Shown here: piece by piece, positions 53,255-61,837 of the stretch
Layout of the letters: every line of letters starts with the position of its first letter
How positions within the stretch are numbered: the stretch's first letter is position 1
NCBI GenBank assembly: GCA_964350445.1
Contig: CAYGKA010000006.1
Coordinates: forward strand, 1-64,000
Direction: 5' to 3'
Length of the DNA stretch: 64,000 nucleotides
Origin: Hwanghaeella sp964350445
GTDB lineage: Bacteria > Pseudomonadota > Alphaproteobacteria > UBA8366 > Aestuariispiraceae
Made by a program: the position numbers and the translations under genes
The notes under the pieces: model-generated
Databases searched by the model: none
What the model was told of the DNA's origin: nothing
What the model saw: the letters and a program-made list of their open reading frames with translations, nothing else

Positions 53255-53322
53255 GCCGCAGATTCGAACAAATGCAGTCAGATGGGAATCCCAAATCGGA
53301 CTCTTCCGTTTGGGTCAATCCA

Positions 53323-54429
53323 CTAGGCAAGCAGTGCCTGTACCCGCTTGCCGATGGCAAGCGACGAGGTCAGGCCCGGCGACTCGATACCGAACAGGTT
53401 CACGAAGCCATCCACGCCGGTTTCCTCAGGCCCCTGGATCATGAAATCCAGCCCCGCACCGCCGGGTTTGGCGATTTTCGGGCGGATGCCGGAATAGCCC
53501 GGTTCCAGCACGCCGTCCGGCAGGGCGGGCCAATAGGCGCGCACCGCCTCGTAGAAGCTGTCGCCGCGCGATGGATCGACCTCGTAATCGATTTCCTCGA
53601 CCCATTCGATATCCGGCCCGAACCGGATCTGCCCGCCCATGTCGAGCGTGACATGGACGCCGAGGCCGGCGGCTTGCGGCATCGGATAGATCAATCGCGT
53701 GAAGGGGCTTTTCCGCGCCATGGTGAAGTAGCTGCCTTTGCAATAGAAGGTCGGCGGAATGTTGGACGGGTCCAGGCCATCGATCTTCTGCGCCAGGTGC
53801 ATGGCGTGCAGGCCCGCCGAATTGACCACTTTCTTCGCCGTGAGGCGCATCGGGTTCTCGCCGCCCACGTCGAGGACGATGCCTGTCGGCGTCACCTCAC
53901 CGCGCAGGACCGGCGCGTTGAAGGCGATCATCGCGCCGTGGTCTTCCGCGTCGCCCTGATACGCCAGCATCAGGGAGTGCGAGTCGACGATCCCTGTGGA
54001 AGGCGAATTGATCGCCGCAATACAGGACAGCGCCGGTTCCATTGCGATCGCCTGGTTCGCCAATATCTGTTCCAGGTCGTCGACGCCGTTTTCAGCGCCC
54101 TTGTCCAGGATGGCCTGAAGCTTTTCCAAATGCGCGTCTTCCGTCGCGACAATCAGCTTGCCGCAATTGGAATGCGGCACGCCGTGGCTTGCGCAATAGT
54201 CGTAGAGCATCCACTTTCCCTCGACACAAAGCTGCGCCTTGTCACTGCCGGTCGGATAATAGATGCCTGCATGGATGACTTCGCTGTTCCGGCTGCTCGT
54301 TTCCGTACCGATGGCGTCCGCAGCCTCCAGCACGATGACATCGTCGCCCGCCATGGCCAATGACCGCGCGCAGGAAAGGCCTACGACCCCGGCCCCGATC
54401 ACGATTGTTTCGACTTCCGCCTCTTCCAT
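53323..54429 (-). CDS. FAD-dependent oxidoreductase (L-2-hydroxyglutarate oxidase-like)
   Basis: 368 residues. FAD dinucleotide motif VIGAGVVGLSCARSLA near the N-terminus, then SSRNSEVIHAGIYYPTGSDKA, typical of the LhgO/YgaF branch of the DAO family, and GPDIEWVE with SYSGIRPKI-like C-terminal residues. Probably oxidises a 2-hydroxy acid and passes electrons to quinone. Its stop codon TAG lies within the CTAG at the right edge of the mobile unit. Confidence 0.85.
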   Translation of the reverse strand: MEEAEVETIVIGAGVVGLSCARSLAMAGDDVIVLEAADAIGTETSSRNSEVIHAGIYYPTGSDKAQLCVEGKWMLYDYCASHGVPHSNCGKLIVATEDAHLEKLQAILDKGAENGVDDLEQILANQAIAMEPALSCIAAINSPSTGIVDSHSLMLAYQGDAEDHGAMIAFNAPVLRGEVTPTGIVLDVGGENPMRLTAKKVVNSAGLHAMHLAQKIDGLDPSNIPPTFYCKGSYFTMARKSPFTRLIYPMPQAAGLGVHVTLDMGGQIRFGPDIEWVEEIDYEVDPSRGDSFYEAVRAYWPALPDGVLEPGYSGIRPKIAKPGGAGLDFMIQGPEETGVDGFVNLFGIESPGLTSSLAIGKRVQALLA

Positions 54430-54518
54430 CGCTGCTGTTTGCTCCGCCCTGCTTGCTCCATGGCCCTACGCGCTGCACTCTAGCCGCCACCGAATGACAA
54501 AAATCCGCGGGACCTCCG

Positions 54519-55676
54519 ATGAAAGACGATACCAAACTGACCCATGCGGGCCGGCATCCCCATGAAAATCACGGCGCGGTGAACACGCCGGTCTATCATG
54601 CTTCCACGATCCTCTTTCCGACTTTGGCGGATTTCGACAGTCGCGACCGGAAATATGTTTACGGACGGAAAGGCACGCCGACAACATCTACGCTGGAAGA
54701 GGCTGTTTCCGCCTTGGAACAAGCGCATGGCACGGTGCTTGCGCCGTCTGGTCTGGCGGCGGTGACCACGACGCTGATGAGCTTCGTGAAAGCCGGCGGT
54801 CATATCCTGCTGACCGACAGCACCTATTTCCCGACGCGGAAGTTTGCCAGCGGGTTGCTGGCGCGGCTGGGCATCGAAGCGGAATACTACGACCCGCTGA
54901 TCGGCGCCGGCATCGAAAAACTGATCCGGCCCAATACCAACCTTATCTGGATGGAAGCCCCGGGCTCACTGACTTTCGAAATGCAGGACGTTCCCGCCAT
55001 CGTCGCCGCCGCGAAAAAATACGGCGTGCCGACGGCCATCGATAACACCTGGTCCGGCGGCTATTTCTTCAAGCCGCTGACGCTGGGCGTGGACGTCTCC
55101 GTCCAGGCTGCAACCAAGTATATCGTGGGACATTCCGACGCCATGCTGGGCACCATCGCCTGCAACGAGGAAGCCTATCCGAAAGTCTTCGACACCTTCA
55201 CACAACAAGGCAATTGCGCCGGTCCTGACGATGTCTACCTGGCAACGCGGGGCCTACGGACCATGGCGGTCCGCATGCAACGGCAGTATGAGAACGCCAT
55301 CAAATTGGCGGAATGGCTGCGCGAAAGGCCCGAGGTCACCCGGGTCATGCACCCCGCTCTGCCGAACGATCCGGGATACGAAATCTGGAAACGCGATTTC
55401 ACCGGGGCAAGCGGCCTGTTCGGCTTCGTGGTCGACTGTACCGATCGCGCCGCGCTCGCCGCGATGCTGGACGGGATGGAACTGTTCGGCATGGGCGCAA
55501 GCTGGGGCGGGTACGAAAGCCTGATCCTGCCGAGCGATCCGGCCAAGATGAGGACCGCAACCAAATGGGAGCCGAACGGATCGACCCTGCGCATGCATGT
55601 CGGCCTGGAGGATCCGGATGACCTGATCGAGGACCTGGCGGCCGGTTTCAAGCGCCTGAACGCGGCGCGGGGTTAG
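54519..55676 (+). CDS. metC: Cystathionine beta-lyase
   Basis: 385 residues. PLP enzyme converting cystathionine to homocysteine, pyruvate and ammonia. The PLP Lys lies in SVQAATKYIVGHSD; other motifs are YGRKGTPTT, NLIWMEAPGSL and DNTWSGGYFFKPL. It is 4 nt before modA, so metC may be the first gene of metC-modABC. Sulfur metabolism context with cysK and cysD. Confidence 0.93.
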   Translation: MKDDTKLTHAGRHPHENHGAVNTPVYHASTILFPTLADFDSRDRKYVYGRKGTPTTSTLEEAVSALEQAHGTVLAPSGLAAVTTTLMSFVKAGGHILLTDSTYFPTRKFASGLLARLGIEAEYYDPLIGAGIEKLIRPNTNLIWMEAPGSLTFEMQDVPAIVAAAKKYGVPTAIDNTWSGGYFFKPLTLGVDVSVQAATKYIVGHSDAMLGTIACNEEAYPKVFDTFTQQGNCAGPDDVYLATRGLRTMAVRMQRQYENAIKLAEWLRERPEVTRVMHPALPNDPGYEIWKRDFTGASGLFGFVVDCTDRAALAAMLDGMELFGMGASWGGYESLILPSDPAKMRTATKWEPNGSTLRMHVGLEDPDDLIEDLAAGFKRLNAARG

Positions 55677-55680
55677 TACC

Positions 55681-56436
55681 ATGCCGTGCCGCGTCGCCGG
55701 CTCCCTGGCCGCTGCATTTCTCGCTTTAGCTTCGCTGTGTTATCCGCAGGCGCGTGCCGACGACTTGCATGTGATGGCCGCAGCGAGCCTGCAGCCTGTC
55801 CTGACCGCATTCATCAAGGCGCGGGGGGGCGCAATCGACAGCGACCGCCTGATCCCGGTTTTCGCCAGCAGCGGCACCTTGGCCCGGCAAATTTCACAGG
55901 GCGCCCCGGCGGACCTGTTCCTGTCCGCCAATCCGCGTTGGGCCGATTGGCTGGTCGCGGACTTGGGCCTACCCGCCGATCGCGCCGCCGACCTTCTGAC
56001 GAACAGGTTGGTTCTGGTTGTCCCCGTTGCTGACAGCAGCGCCAGGACGCTTCGCGATTTTGTCGGCAAGGGCCGCCTGATGTTGGGTGACCCGACCCAC
56101 GTTCCCGCCGGTCAGTATGCCAAGCAGGCCCTGACCGCCATGAAATTGTGGGAGGTTTTGACCCCGCGCCTGGCTTTCGCGTCGAATGTCCGGGCGACGG
56201 TTGCCTTCGCGGAACGCGGGGAGGTCGACGGCGCCATCGTCTATCGCAGCGATGCCGTCTTCTCGGGCCGGTTGCGCATCGCCGAGGAGATCGATCCCAG
56301 GTTTCACGATCCCGTCCTCTACCGGGCCGTTCTATTGTCCGAAAAGGCGCGCGATTTGCTCGCCGCCTTGCAGAGTGAGGATACCGCAGCCATGTTTCGT
56401 CGCTACGGTTTCGAACCACTTGCCGGCGGACAGTGA
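55681..56436 (+). CDS. modA: Molybdate-binding periplasmic protein
   Basis: 251 residues. Signal peptide to about residue 28 (PQARADD). Oxyanion-binding motifs: VMAAASLQPVL, FASSGTLARQI and QYAKQALTAMK. It captures molybdate (and tungstate) for ModBC. It follows metC by 4 nt and precedes modB by 31 nt. Confidence 0.95.
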   Translation: MPCRVAGSLAAAFLALASLCYPQARADDLHVMAAASLQPVLTAFIKARGGAIDSDRLIPVFASSGTLARQISQGAPADLFLSANPRWADWLVADLGLPADRAADLLTNRLVLVVPVADSSARTLRDFVGKGRLMLGDPTHVPAGQYAKQALTAMKLWEVLTPRLAFASNVRATVAFAERGEVDGAIVYRSDAVFSGRLRIAEEIDPRFHDPVLYRAVLLSEKARDLLAALQSEDTAAMFRRYGFEPLAGGQ

Positions 56437-56467
56437 CGTCCGGGCAGTGACGAAAGGACGATAAAGG

Positions 56468-57169
56468 GTGGCGGATCTGCTTTCACCGGCCGAGTGGGAG
56501 GCACTGGCGCTTAGCCTGCGTGTCGCTTTCGTCTCGATGTTGGGCTGCCTTCCCGTCGCCTTGATCTTTGCGTTCCTGCTGGCGCGTTACCGCTTTCCCG
56601 GCAAGGCTTTGCTGGACGGTTTCATTCACCTTCCCCTGGTCGTACCGCCGGTCGTCATCGGTTACCTGCTGCTGGTCCTGCTGGGCCGCAAGGGTGCGGT
56701 CGGCGCCTGGCTCTACGATACATTCGGCATCAGCATCGCTTTCACCTGGAAAGGGGCCGCGGTCGCCGCCGCGGTGATGGCCCTGCCGCTTGCCGTTCGC
56801 GCCATGCGGTTGGCCATAGAAAGCGTGGATCGGGGATTGGAAGACGCGGCAAAGACATTGGGCGCTCAACCGCTCAAGGTCTTCGCGACGGTCACCCTGC
56901 CGCTGATTTCCCCCGGCATCCTGGTCGGCGCCCTGCTCGCCTTCGCAAGGGCGCTGGGCGAGTTCGGGGCGACGATCACCTTCGTTTCAAACATTCCCGG
57001 CGAGACACAGACAATCCCGCTGGCACTGTACGCCCATATCCAGACGCCCGGCGGCGAAGCGGCCGCGGCGCGATTGGCCGGGATTTCCATCGCCGTGGCG
57101 CTGGTCGCCATGATCGCTTCAGAAATCATGGCCAGGCGCATCCGCCGTTCCATAGGGGAGGCGGAATGA
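56468..57169 (+). CDS. modB: Molybdate ABC transporter permease
   Basis: 233 residues, start GTG. Five to six membrane helices and the coupling loop EDAAKTLGAQPLKVFATVTLPL, then GALLAFARALGEFGATI. Ends with a 4-nt overlap onto modC. Standard ModB length. Confidence 0.95.
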   Translation: MADLLSPAEWEALALSLRVAFVSMLGCLPVALIFAFLLARYRFPGKALLDGFIHLPLVVPPVVIGYLLLVLLGRKGAVGAWLYDTFGISIAFTWKGAAVAAAVMALPLAVRAMRLAIESVDRGLEDAAKTLGAQPLKVFATVTLPLISPGILVGALLAFARALGEFGATITFVSNIPGETQTIPLALYAHIQTPGGEAAAARLAGISIAVALVAMIASEIMARRIRRSIGEAE

Positions 57170-58308
57170 TCGATGTCCGCGTCACCAAGCGCTTCCCCGC
57201 CTTCGCAATCGATGTGAATCTCGGCCTGGACGAAAATGAGCCCGGAATCGTTGCATTGTTCGGTCGGTCCGGCTGCGGAAAAACCAGCATCATCAACATG
57301 ATCGCCGGCCTGTTGCGACCCGATACCGGAAAGGTCGTGATCGACGGGCGCGTTCTGTTCGACAGCGCGGCCGGCATCGATATCCCGCCTCACAAACGGA
57401 ATATCGGGTACGTCTTCCAGGACGCGCGCCTGTTTCCCCACATGACCGTGAAGTCCAACCTGCTCTATGGCGCGGGGCGACCGGCCGGGGCGCGCTTTGC
57501 GTTGGAACAGATCACCGAGCTTTTGGACATCGGCCACCTTCTGAACCGGCGCCCCAAGGACTTGTCGGGCGGGGAGAGGCAGCGCGTCTCCATCGGCAGA
57601 ACCATTCTGTCCAACCCGCAGATTCTGTTGATGGATGAACCGCTGGCCTCACTGGACGGGGCCAGGAAGGCGGAGATCCTACCCTTCATTCAACGCCTGC
57701 GCGACGAACTGAACCTGCCGATCATCTATGTCAGCCATTCCCTTGAGGAAGTCGTCAGGCTGGCCGACGTCATGGTGCTGGTCGATGGCGGACGCGTCGC
57801 CGCCAGCGGCGATGTCGGGGAAATCACCAGCCGGCTGGACCTGTACCCGTTGACGGGACGATATGAGGCCGGGTCGGTCCTGGCGGCCACCGTCAAGGAC
57901 CGGGACGAAATCTATGGCCTGACGATTCTGGACACGCCCGGCGGCGATATTCGCGTTCCACAACTCTCGCTCCCGACCGGGAAATCCTTGCGCCTGCGCA
58001 TTCGCGCAAGGGACGTTGCGCTGGCCATCCAAAAACCCGTCGGCTCAAGTTTTCAAAACATCTTGAGTGGCACTGTCCGCGAGATCGGGGATCGCATACC
58101 AACCCGCGGGGATGCCGCGGCGGATGCCATGGTCGAGCTTTCCGTGGATATCGGAACCCCTCTGCGTGTGAGGATCACCCGGAAGTCGCTCGACGAGTTG
58201 GGTTTGCAGGTGGGATCGCCGGTTTTCGCCCTGATAAAGGCGGTCGCCATCGACAAACACACCCTTGGACGCGGTGCCGGGTCGGAACATGCGGCACGAT
58301 ACACATGA
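57166..58308 (+). CDS. modC: Molybdate ABC transporter ATP-binding protein
   Basis: 380 residues. Walker A GRSGCGKTS, signature LSGGERQR, Walker B LMDEPLASL. The C-terminal ~90 residues form a TOBE/Mop-like domain (SGTVREIGDR, VRITRKSLDELGL) that binds molybdate in ModC. Overlaps modB by 4 nt. Second oxyanion importer in the window beside tupBCA. Confidence 0.95.
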   Translation: MIDVRVTKRFPAFAIDVNLGLDENEPGIVALFGRSGCGKTSIINMIAGLLRPDTGKVVIDGRVLFDSAAGIDIPPHKRNIGYVFQDARLFPHMTVKSNLLYGAGRPAGARFALEQITELLDIGHLLNRRPKDLSGGERQRVSIGRTILSNPQILLMDEPLASLDGARKAEILPFIQRLRDELNLPIIYVSHSLEEVVRLADVMVLVDGGRVAASGDVGEITSRLDLYPLTGRYEAGSVLAATVKDRDEIYGLTILDTPGGDIRVPQLSLPTGKSLRLRIRARDVALAIQKPVGSSFQNILSGTVREIGDRIPTRGDAAADAMVELSVDIGTPLRVRITRKSLDELGLQVGSPVFALIKAVAIDKHTLGRGAGSEHAARYT

Positions 58309-58351
58309 GCCCCGGTGACGCGGGCTCCAGCGGTTTTAGAGGCAAGAACAG

Positions 58352-59590
58352 TTGAACCGGAAAGACTGGAATATCGACTCCGTCGTCGAATGGATTTTCA
58401 CCGACGGGCGTCATTGCACGACATTGGACAGTTTCACGTCCGGCTTGGCGAATGCCTTGCTCGACGCCAATGCCCCGGTCACCCGTTTGGTGATGACCTT
58501 CCGCACCTTGCACCCGCAATTCGCGGCTGAACGCGTGCTGTGGCAACGGGGCGAAGGAATGATCTCCCACCGGCGCTCGGACCATAACATCTGGTCTACG
58601 GATGCCTATAAAGGCAGTCCGATCGAGATCATCACCAAGACCGGGCAGCCGTATCACCGCAAACTGGTTGACCTGGATGCGGAAAAGGATCACAAAGTTC
58701 TGTTCGATTTGGCCGCCGCGGGTGTGACCGACTATTACGGACAGCTGATCCCCTTCACTTTCCAGCGGCAAAGCACCTTCCTGGTCAATACTGATCAGCC
58801 CGGCGGCTTCACTGACGCCGACATCGCCAAGTTCGACCGTTTGGTCAAACGCTTGGCGCCCGTCGTCGAGGTCCTGGTAACGCACACCATCGCCGTGGGC
58901 CTGCTGGATACCTATTTGGGACCGCGGACGGGTCGGAAGGTCTTCGCAGGACTGATCAAGCGGGGGGATGGGGAGGAGATCGACGCCGCGCTTTGGTTCA
59001 GCGACCTGCGCGAATTCACGTTACTGACCGAGTCCTTGCCCGCCGGCGATGTGCTGGACCTGTTGAACGCCTATTTCGAGCATGTGCATTCCGCCGTCAC
59101 GGCCTATGGCGGGGAAATATTGCGTTTCATCGGTGATGCGATGCTGATCGTCTTCCCTGTTGAGCAAGGCAAGGAACCGACCCTTGCCCGCCGCGATGCT
59201 TGCCGCGCCGCGTTGGATGCGGCGGTTGACGCCTTCAGCAGCCTTGCGGTCTTGAACCGACGCCGCCATCGCGACGGCAAACCGGAAATCCGGTTTGGCG
59301 TCGGACTGCATTTCGGCCATGTGATCTATGGCAATGTCGGGGCGCCGGGCCGTTTGGACTTTACCGTCATGGGCCCGGCCGTGAACCGGACAGCACGGAT
59401 GGAATCCCTAACCAAGGAATTGGGCGTGCCGCTGCTACTGTCCGAGGAAATGGGCAAGATCGCCGACGTGCCGGTCACGCCGCGCGGAAAACACCCGATG
59501 AAAGGCGTCGCCGAACCCCAATCCGTCGCCAGCTATACAGCCTTCGACGAGGCGTTCGGCTTCACCGTTCAAAAAAGCCCGGTTCCTTAA
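58352..59590 (+). CDS. Adenylate/guanylate cyclase-domain protein
   Basis: 412 residues; start TTG 58352 with GAGGC upstream. The N-terminal ~200 residues resemble a GAF/sensory region (TDGRHCTTLDSF, QSTFLVNTDQ). The class III cyclase domain (~225-395) has metal Asp in WFSDLREFT, a second Asp in FIGDAMLIVF and GHVIYGNVGAPGRLDFTVMG. No membrane helix, so probably cytosolic. Stops convergently with the TPP gene, 4-nt overlap. Confidence 0.92.
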   Translation: MNRKDWNIDSVVEWIFTDGRHCTTLDSFTSGLANALLDANAPVTRLVMTFRTLHPQFAAERVLWQRGEGMISHRRSDHNIWSTDAYKGSPIEIITKTGQPYHRKLVDLDAEKDHKVLFDLAAAGVTDYYGQLIPFTFQRQSTFLVNTDQPGGFTDADIAKFDRLVKRLAPVVEVLVTHTIAVGLLDTYLGPRTGRKVFAGLIKRGDGEEIDAALWFSDLREFTLLTESLPAGDVLDLLNAYFEHVHSAVTAYGGEILRFIGDAMLIVFPVEQGKEPTLARRDACRAALDAAVDAFSSLAVLNRRRHRDGKPEIRFGVGLHFGHVIYGNVGAPGRLDFTVMGPAVNRTARMESLTKELGVPLLLSEEMGKIADVPVTPRGKHPMKGVAEPQSVASYTAFDEAFGFTVQKSPVP

Positions 59591-60204
59591 AGCGTCGCCG
59601 CTTCCTTGCCCATCACGGCTATACGGAACCTGTCCTTCAGATAGGCGCCATCTTTCGGCGGCAGGCTGAAGGCATGATTTTCCGCCCGGATCTTGATGAC
59701 GTCGAAGCTGGGGCCCTGATGATTGTGAATCCGGTCCCGGACGGCGTCGACGCCGGCCTCGTCGGTCAGGGTTGCAACCGCTTCGATGCCGAGGCCCGCG
59801 GCCGTCGCCGCCAGATCGGCCCGCGCCGCCGTATGCGTCGTTTGCATGCCCGTCTCGCCGAAGCGCTCGTTGTCGAGCACGACGATGGCAAGATTGGACG
59901 GCTGCTTCACCGCGACGGTCGCCAAGCTGCCGACCCCCATCAGCATTTCACCGTCCCCGGTCAAAACCAACACGCGGCGGTCGGGCTGTGCCCGAGCGAT
60001 GCCGAGGCCGATCATCACCGCGCCGCCCATCGCGCCCCAAAGCGGGAAATTGCAGTCGTTGTCGCCCACGGCCGTGATATCCCAGGCGCACGCGCCGAGA
60101 CCGGCCACGACCAAAAGATCGCCCCTGTCCGACAGAAGTTTCTCGACGACTTCCCGGCGACGCAGGGGGAAGGCTTCTCCACGTTTCGCATCCATAGCGC
60201 TCAT
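59587..60204 (-). CDS. TPP-dependent decarboxylase, C-terminal subunit (sulfo-/phosphonopyruvate type)
   Basis: About 205 residues from ATG 60204, with GGGGGA upstream (a TTG at 60210 is in frame). TPP site: GDGEMLMGVGSLATVA with the later N in VVLDNERFGETG. Corresponds to the beta half of two-subunit sulfopyruvate/phosphonopyruvate decarboxylases such as ComE. The alpha half is the next gene upstream. Confidence 0.88.
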   Translation of the reverse strand: MSAMDAKRGEAFPLRRREVVEKLLSDRGDLLVVAGLGACAWDITAVGDNDCNFPLWGAMGGAVMIGLGIARAQPDRRVLVLTGDGEMLMGVGSLATVAVKQPSNLAIVVLDNERFGETGMQTTHTAARADLAATAAGLGIEAVATLTDEAGVDAVRDRIHNHQGPSFDVIKIRAENHAFSLPPKDGAYLKDRFRIAVMGKEAATL

Positions 60205-60217
60205 CTCCAAATCCCCC

Positions 60218-60730
60218 TTATTTGCCGAAGCTTTTGCTGCCGACCAGACGCTGACTCAACAGCACCGCAACCGGCTTCTGCGAGAAGTAGGTCAGCCGCG
60301 CAGCCTGAGCGGCCGCCGGGCCGACTTCTTCCGGCTGATCCACCTCGTAGACGAGAACACCCGCCTGACGCAGAATTTCCGGAATCGCCTGTCCCATCGG
60401 CACTTGCCAGGGATTGAACTCGCCCCACTGCCCCCGCATGGTGACCAGCATCAACAGCGGCATGCGGCAACTGGCGTTCATCGACAACATGTTGATGCAA
60501 TTACCCACGCCGCTGGACTGCATGAGCAGCGCCGCGCGTTGCCCGCCGAGCCACGCACCCGCACCAAGGGCGACGCCCTCTTCCTCCGTGGTCAGGACCG
60601 TCGCGTCGATGTCCGCGTCTTCGATGCAGGCGTTGATCAGCTTGCTGTGCCCCGCGTCTGGGACATATCCGACTTGCTGGACATCGGCCTCCTTCAAGAC
60701 CGTATACAGGTCCTTCCACCACTCACTCAT
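60218..60730 (-). CDS. TPP-dependent decarboxylase, N-terminal subunit (sulfo-/phosphonopyruvate type)
   Basis: 170 residues from ATG 60730 (GGAG 7 nt upstream). Pyrimidine-binding domain with the activating Glu in TTEEEGVALGAGAWL and MQSSGVGNCINML. Pairs with the beta gene 13 nt downstream. In archaea ComDE converts sulfopyruvate to sulfoacetaldehyde; here the substrate could be sulfopyruvate, phosphonopyruvate or another 2-oxo acid. Confidence 0.88.
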   Translation of the reverse strand: MSEWWKDLYTVLKEADVQQVGYVPDAGHSKLINACIEDADIDATVLTTEEEGVALGAGAWLGGQRAALLMQSSGVGNCINMLSMNASCRMPLLMLVTMRGQWGEFNPWQVPMGQAIPEILRQAGVLVYEVDQPEEVGPAAAQAARLTYFSQKPVAVLLSQRLVGSKSFGK

Positions 60731-60889
60731 CTTGGGTCTCCAACCTCCGATTTTCTCTTGATTTCCATCGCGCGCATCGCAAGCGGCAAACGCTTGGCCG
60801 ATCCGATAATCCGGATGAAAAAACGACCGGAAGACTAGACCGAACCCGGCTGGCAGCACTAGGTCCGTTTGCGCATAGGTACCTTGCCG

Positions 60890-61648
60890 TTACTGCGCGC
60901 TAAGGCCGCCATCGAGAACCATTTCCGCGCCGGTCACGAAACTGGACTCGTCGGAAGCGAGATAGACCGCCATCGCCGCCACGTCGGCCGGTTGGCCGAT
61001 GCGCCCGATCGGGATCTGCTCCACCAACGCCGCGCGGGTCCGTTCGGGATTGCGGGTCTTGGCGACGAATGCGTCGACCATCGGCGTCTGGACGAATGTC
61101 GGGTGGACGGAATTGCAGCGCACGCCCAGTCCCTTTCGGGCGCAATGCAGGGCAACCGACTTCGTCAGCAGCCGCACCCCGCCCTTGCTGGCGTTATAGG
61201 CCGCCAGATTCGCCCCGCCGACGATGCCGCTGACGGAGGACAGATTGATGATCGACCCACCGCCGGCGCGTTCGATCGGCGCAATGCCGTGCTTGCAGCC
61301 CAAGAACACCCCGTCGAGGTTCACCGCCATCATCCTCCGCCAGTCTTCAAGGCTGGTCTTCTCGACATCCAGGAAAAACGCTATCCCGGCCGAATTGACC
61401 AGTGTGTGCAGCTTTCCAAGCCAGGTCTCAGCCTCGCGCAGGGCTGCCACCCATTCTTCTTCCTTCGAAACATCGAGCTTCAGAAAAAAAGCGCCTTCGC
61501 CTAGCTTTTCGGCGGCTTCCGCCCCTTTCCGCTCATCGATATCCGCAATCACAACCCGGGCGCCCTCCTTTAAAAAGGCCTCGGCACAGCCAAACCCCAA
61601 TCCGGACGCGCCCCCGGTTATGAATGCCCCTTTGCCGGATAGCCGCAT
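60890..61648 (-). CDS. Short-chain dehydrogenase/reductase
   Basis: 252 residues. Cofactor motif FITGGASGLGFG, acidic VIADIDE suggesting NAD, and the catalytic NSAGI, S in LSSVSG and YNASK. Typical classical SDR of unknown alcohol substrate. Upstream of the TPP genes on the same strand (159-nt spacing), so it may belong to the same pathway, for example supplying the 2-oxo acid. Confidence 0.93.
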   Translation of the reverse strand: MRLSGKGAFITGGASGLGFGCAEAFLKEGARVVIADIDERKGAEAAEKLGEGAFFLKLDVSKEEEWVAALREAETWLGKLHTLVNSAGIAFFLDVEKTSLEDWRRMMAVNLDGVFLGCKHGIAPIERAGGGSIINLSSVSGIVGGANLAAYNASKGGVRLLTKSVALHCARKGLGVRCNSVHPTFVQTPMVDAFVAKTRNPERTRAALVEQIPIGRIGQPADVAAMAVYLASDESSFVTGAEMVLDGGLSAQ

Positions 61649-61837
61649 GCCCCCTCCCTCACCGCCTGGTCAGCGGATAAATCAGTGAAATCTTAAGGAA
61701 AAAGTTACCTGATGTAGCGTATACAGACCAAGCTAAGCCACGATTTGGCCGGTATAGGCAATTTGCAGGATTGCTCAGGTGCGGTGCGAGACGCATACTA
61801 TTGCAACGCAAACATAAATAAATTGGCGGGATTTTTG

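Larger units (their letters stand above)
48914..53323. mobile_element. Putative IS630-mobilised unit with cargo genes
   Basis: The left end reads GTGGTCTGACTCC (48914-48926). The right end read inward on the minus strand is GTGGATTGACCC (53323-53312), 9 of 12 matching. TA flanks both ends (48912-48913 and 53324-53325) within CTAG, the target preferred by IS630-type elements. Inside are an IS630 transposase, a LysR gene, two NTF2-like genes and a luciferase-like gene; base composition is lower in GC and differs from the surroundings. The CTAG copies coincide with the stop codons of the convergent flanking genes. Confidence 0.6.
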
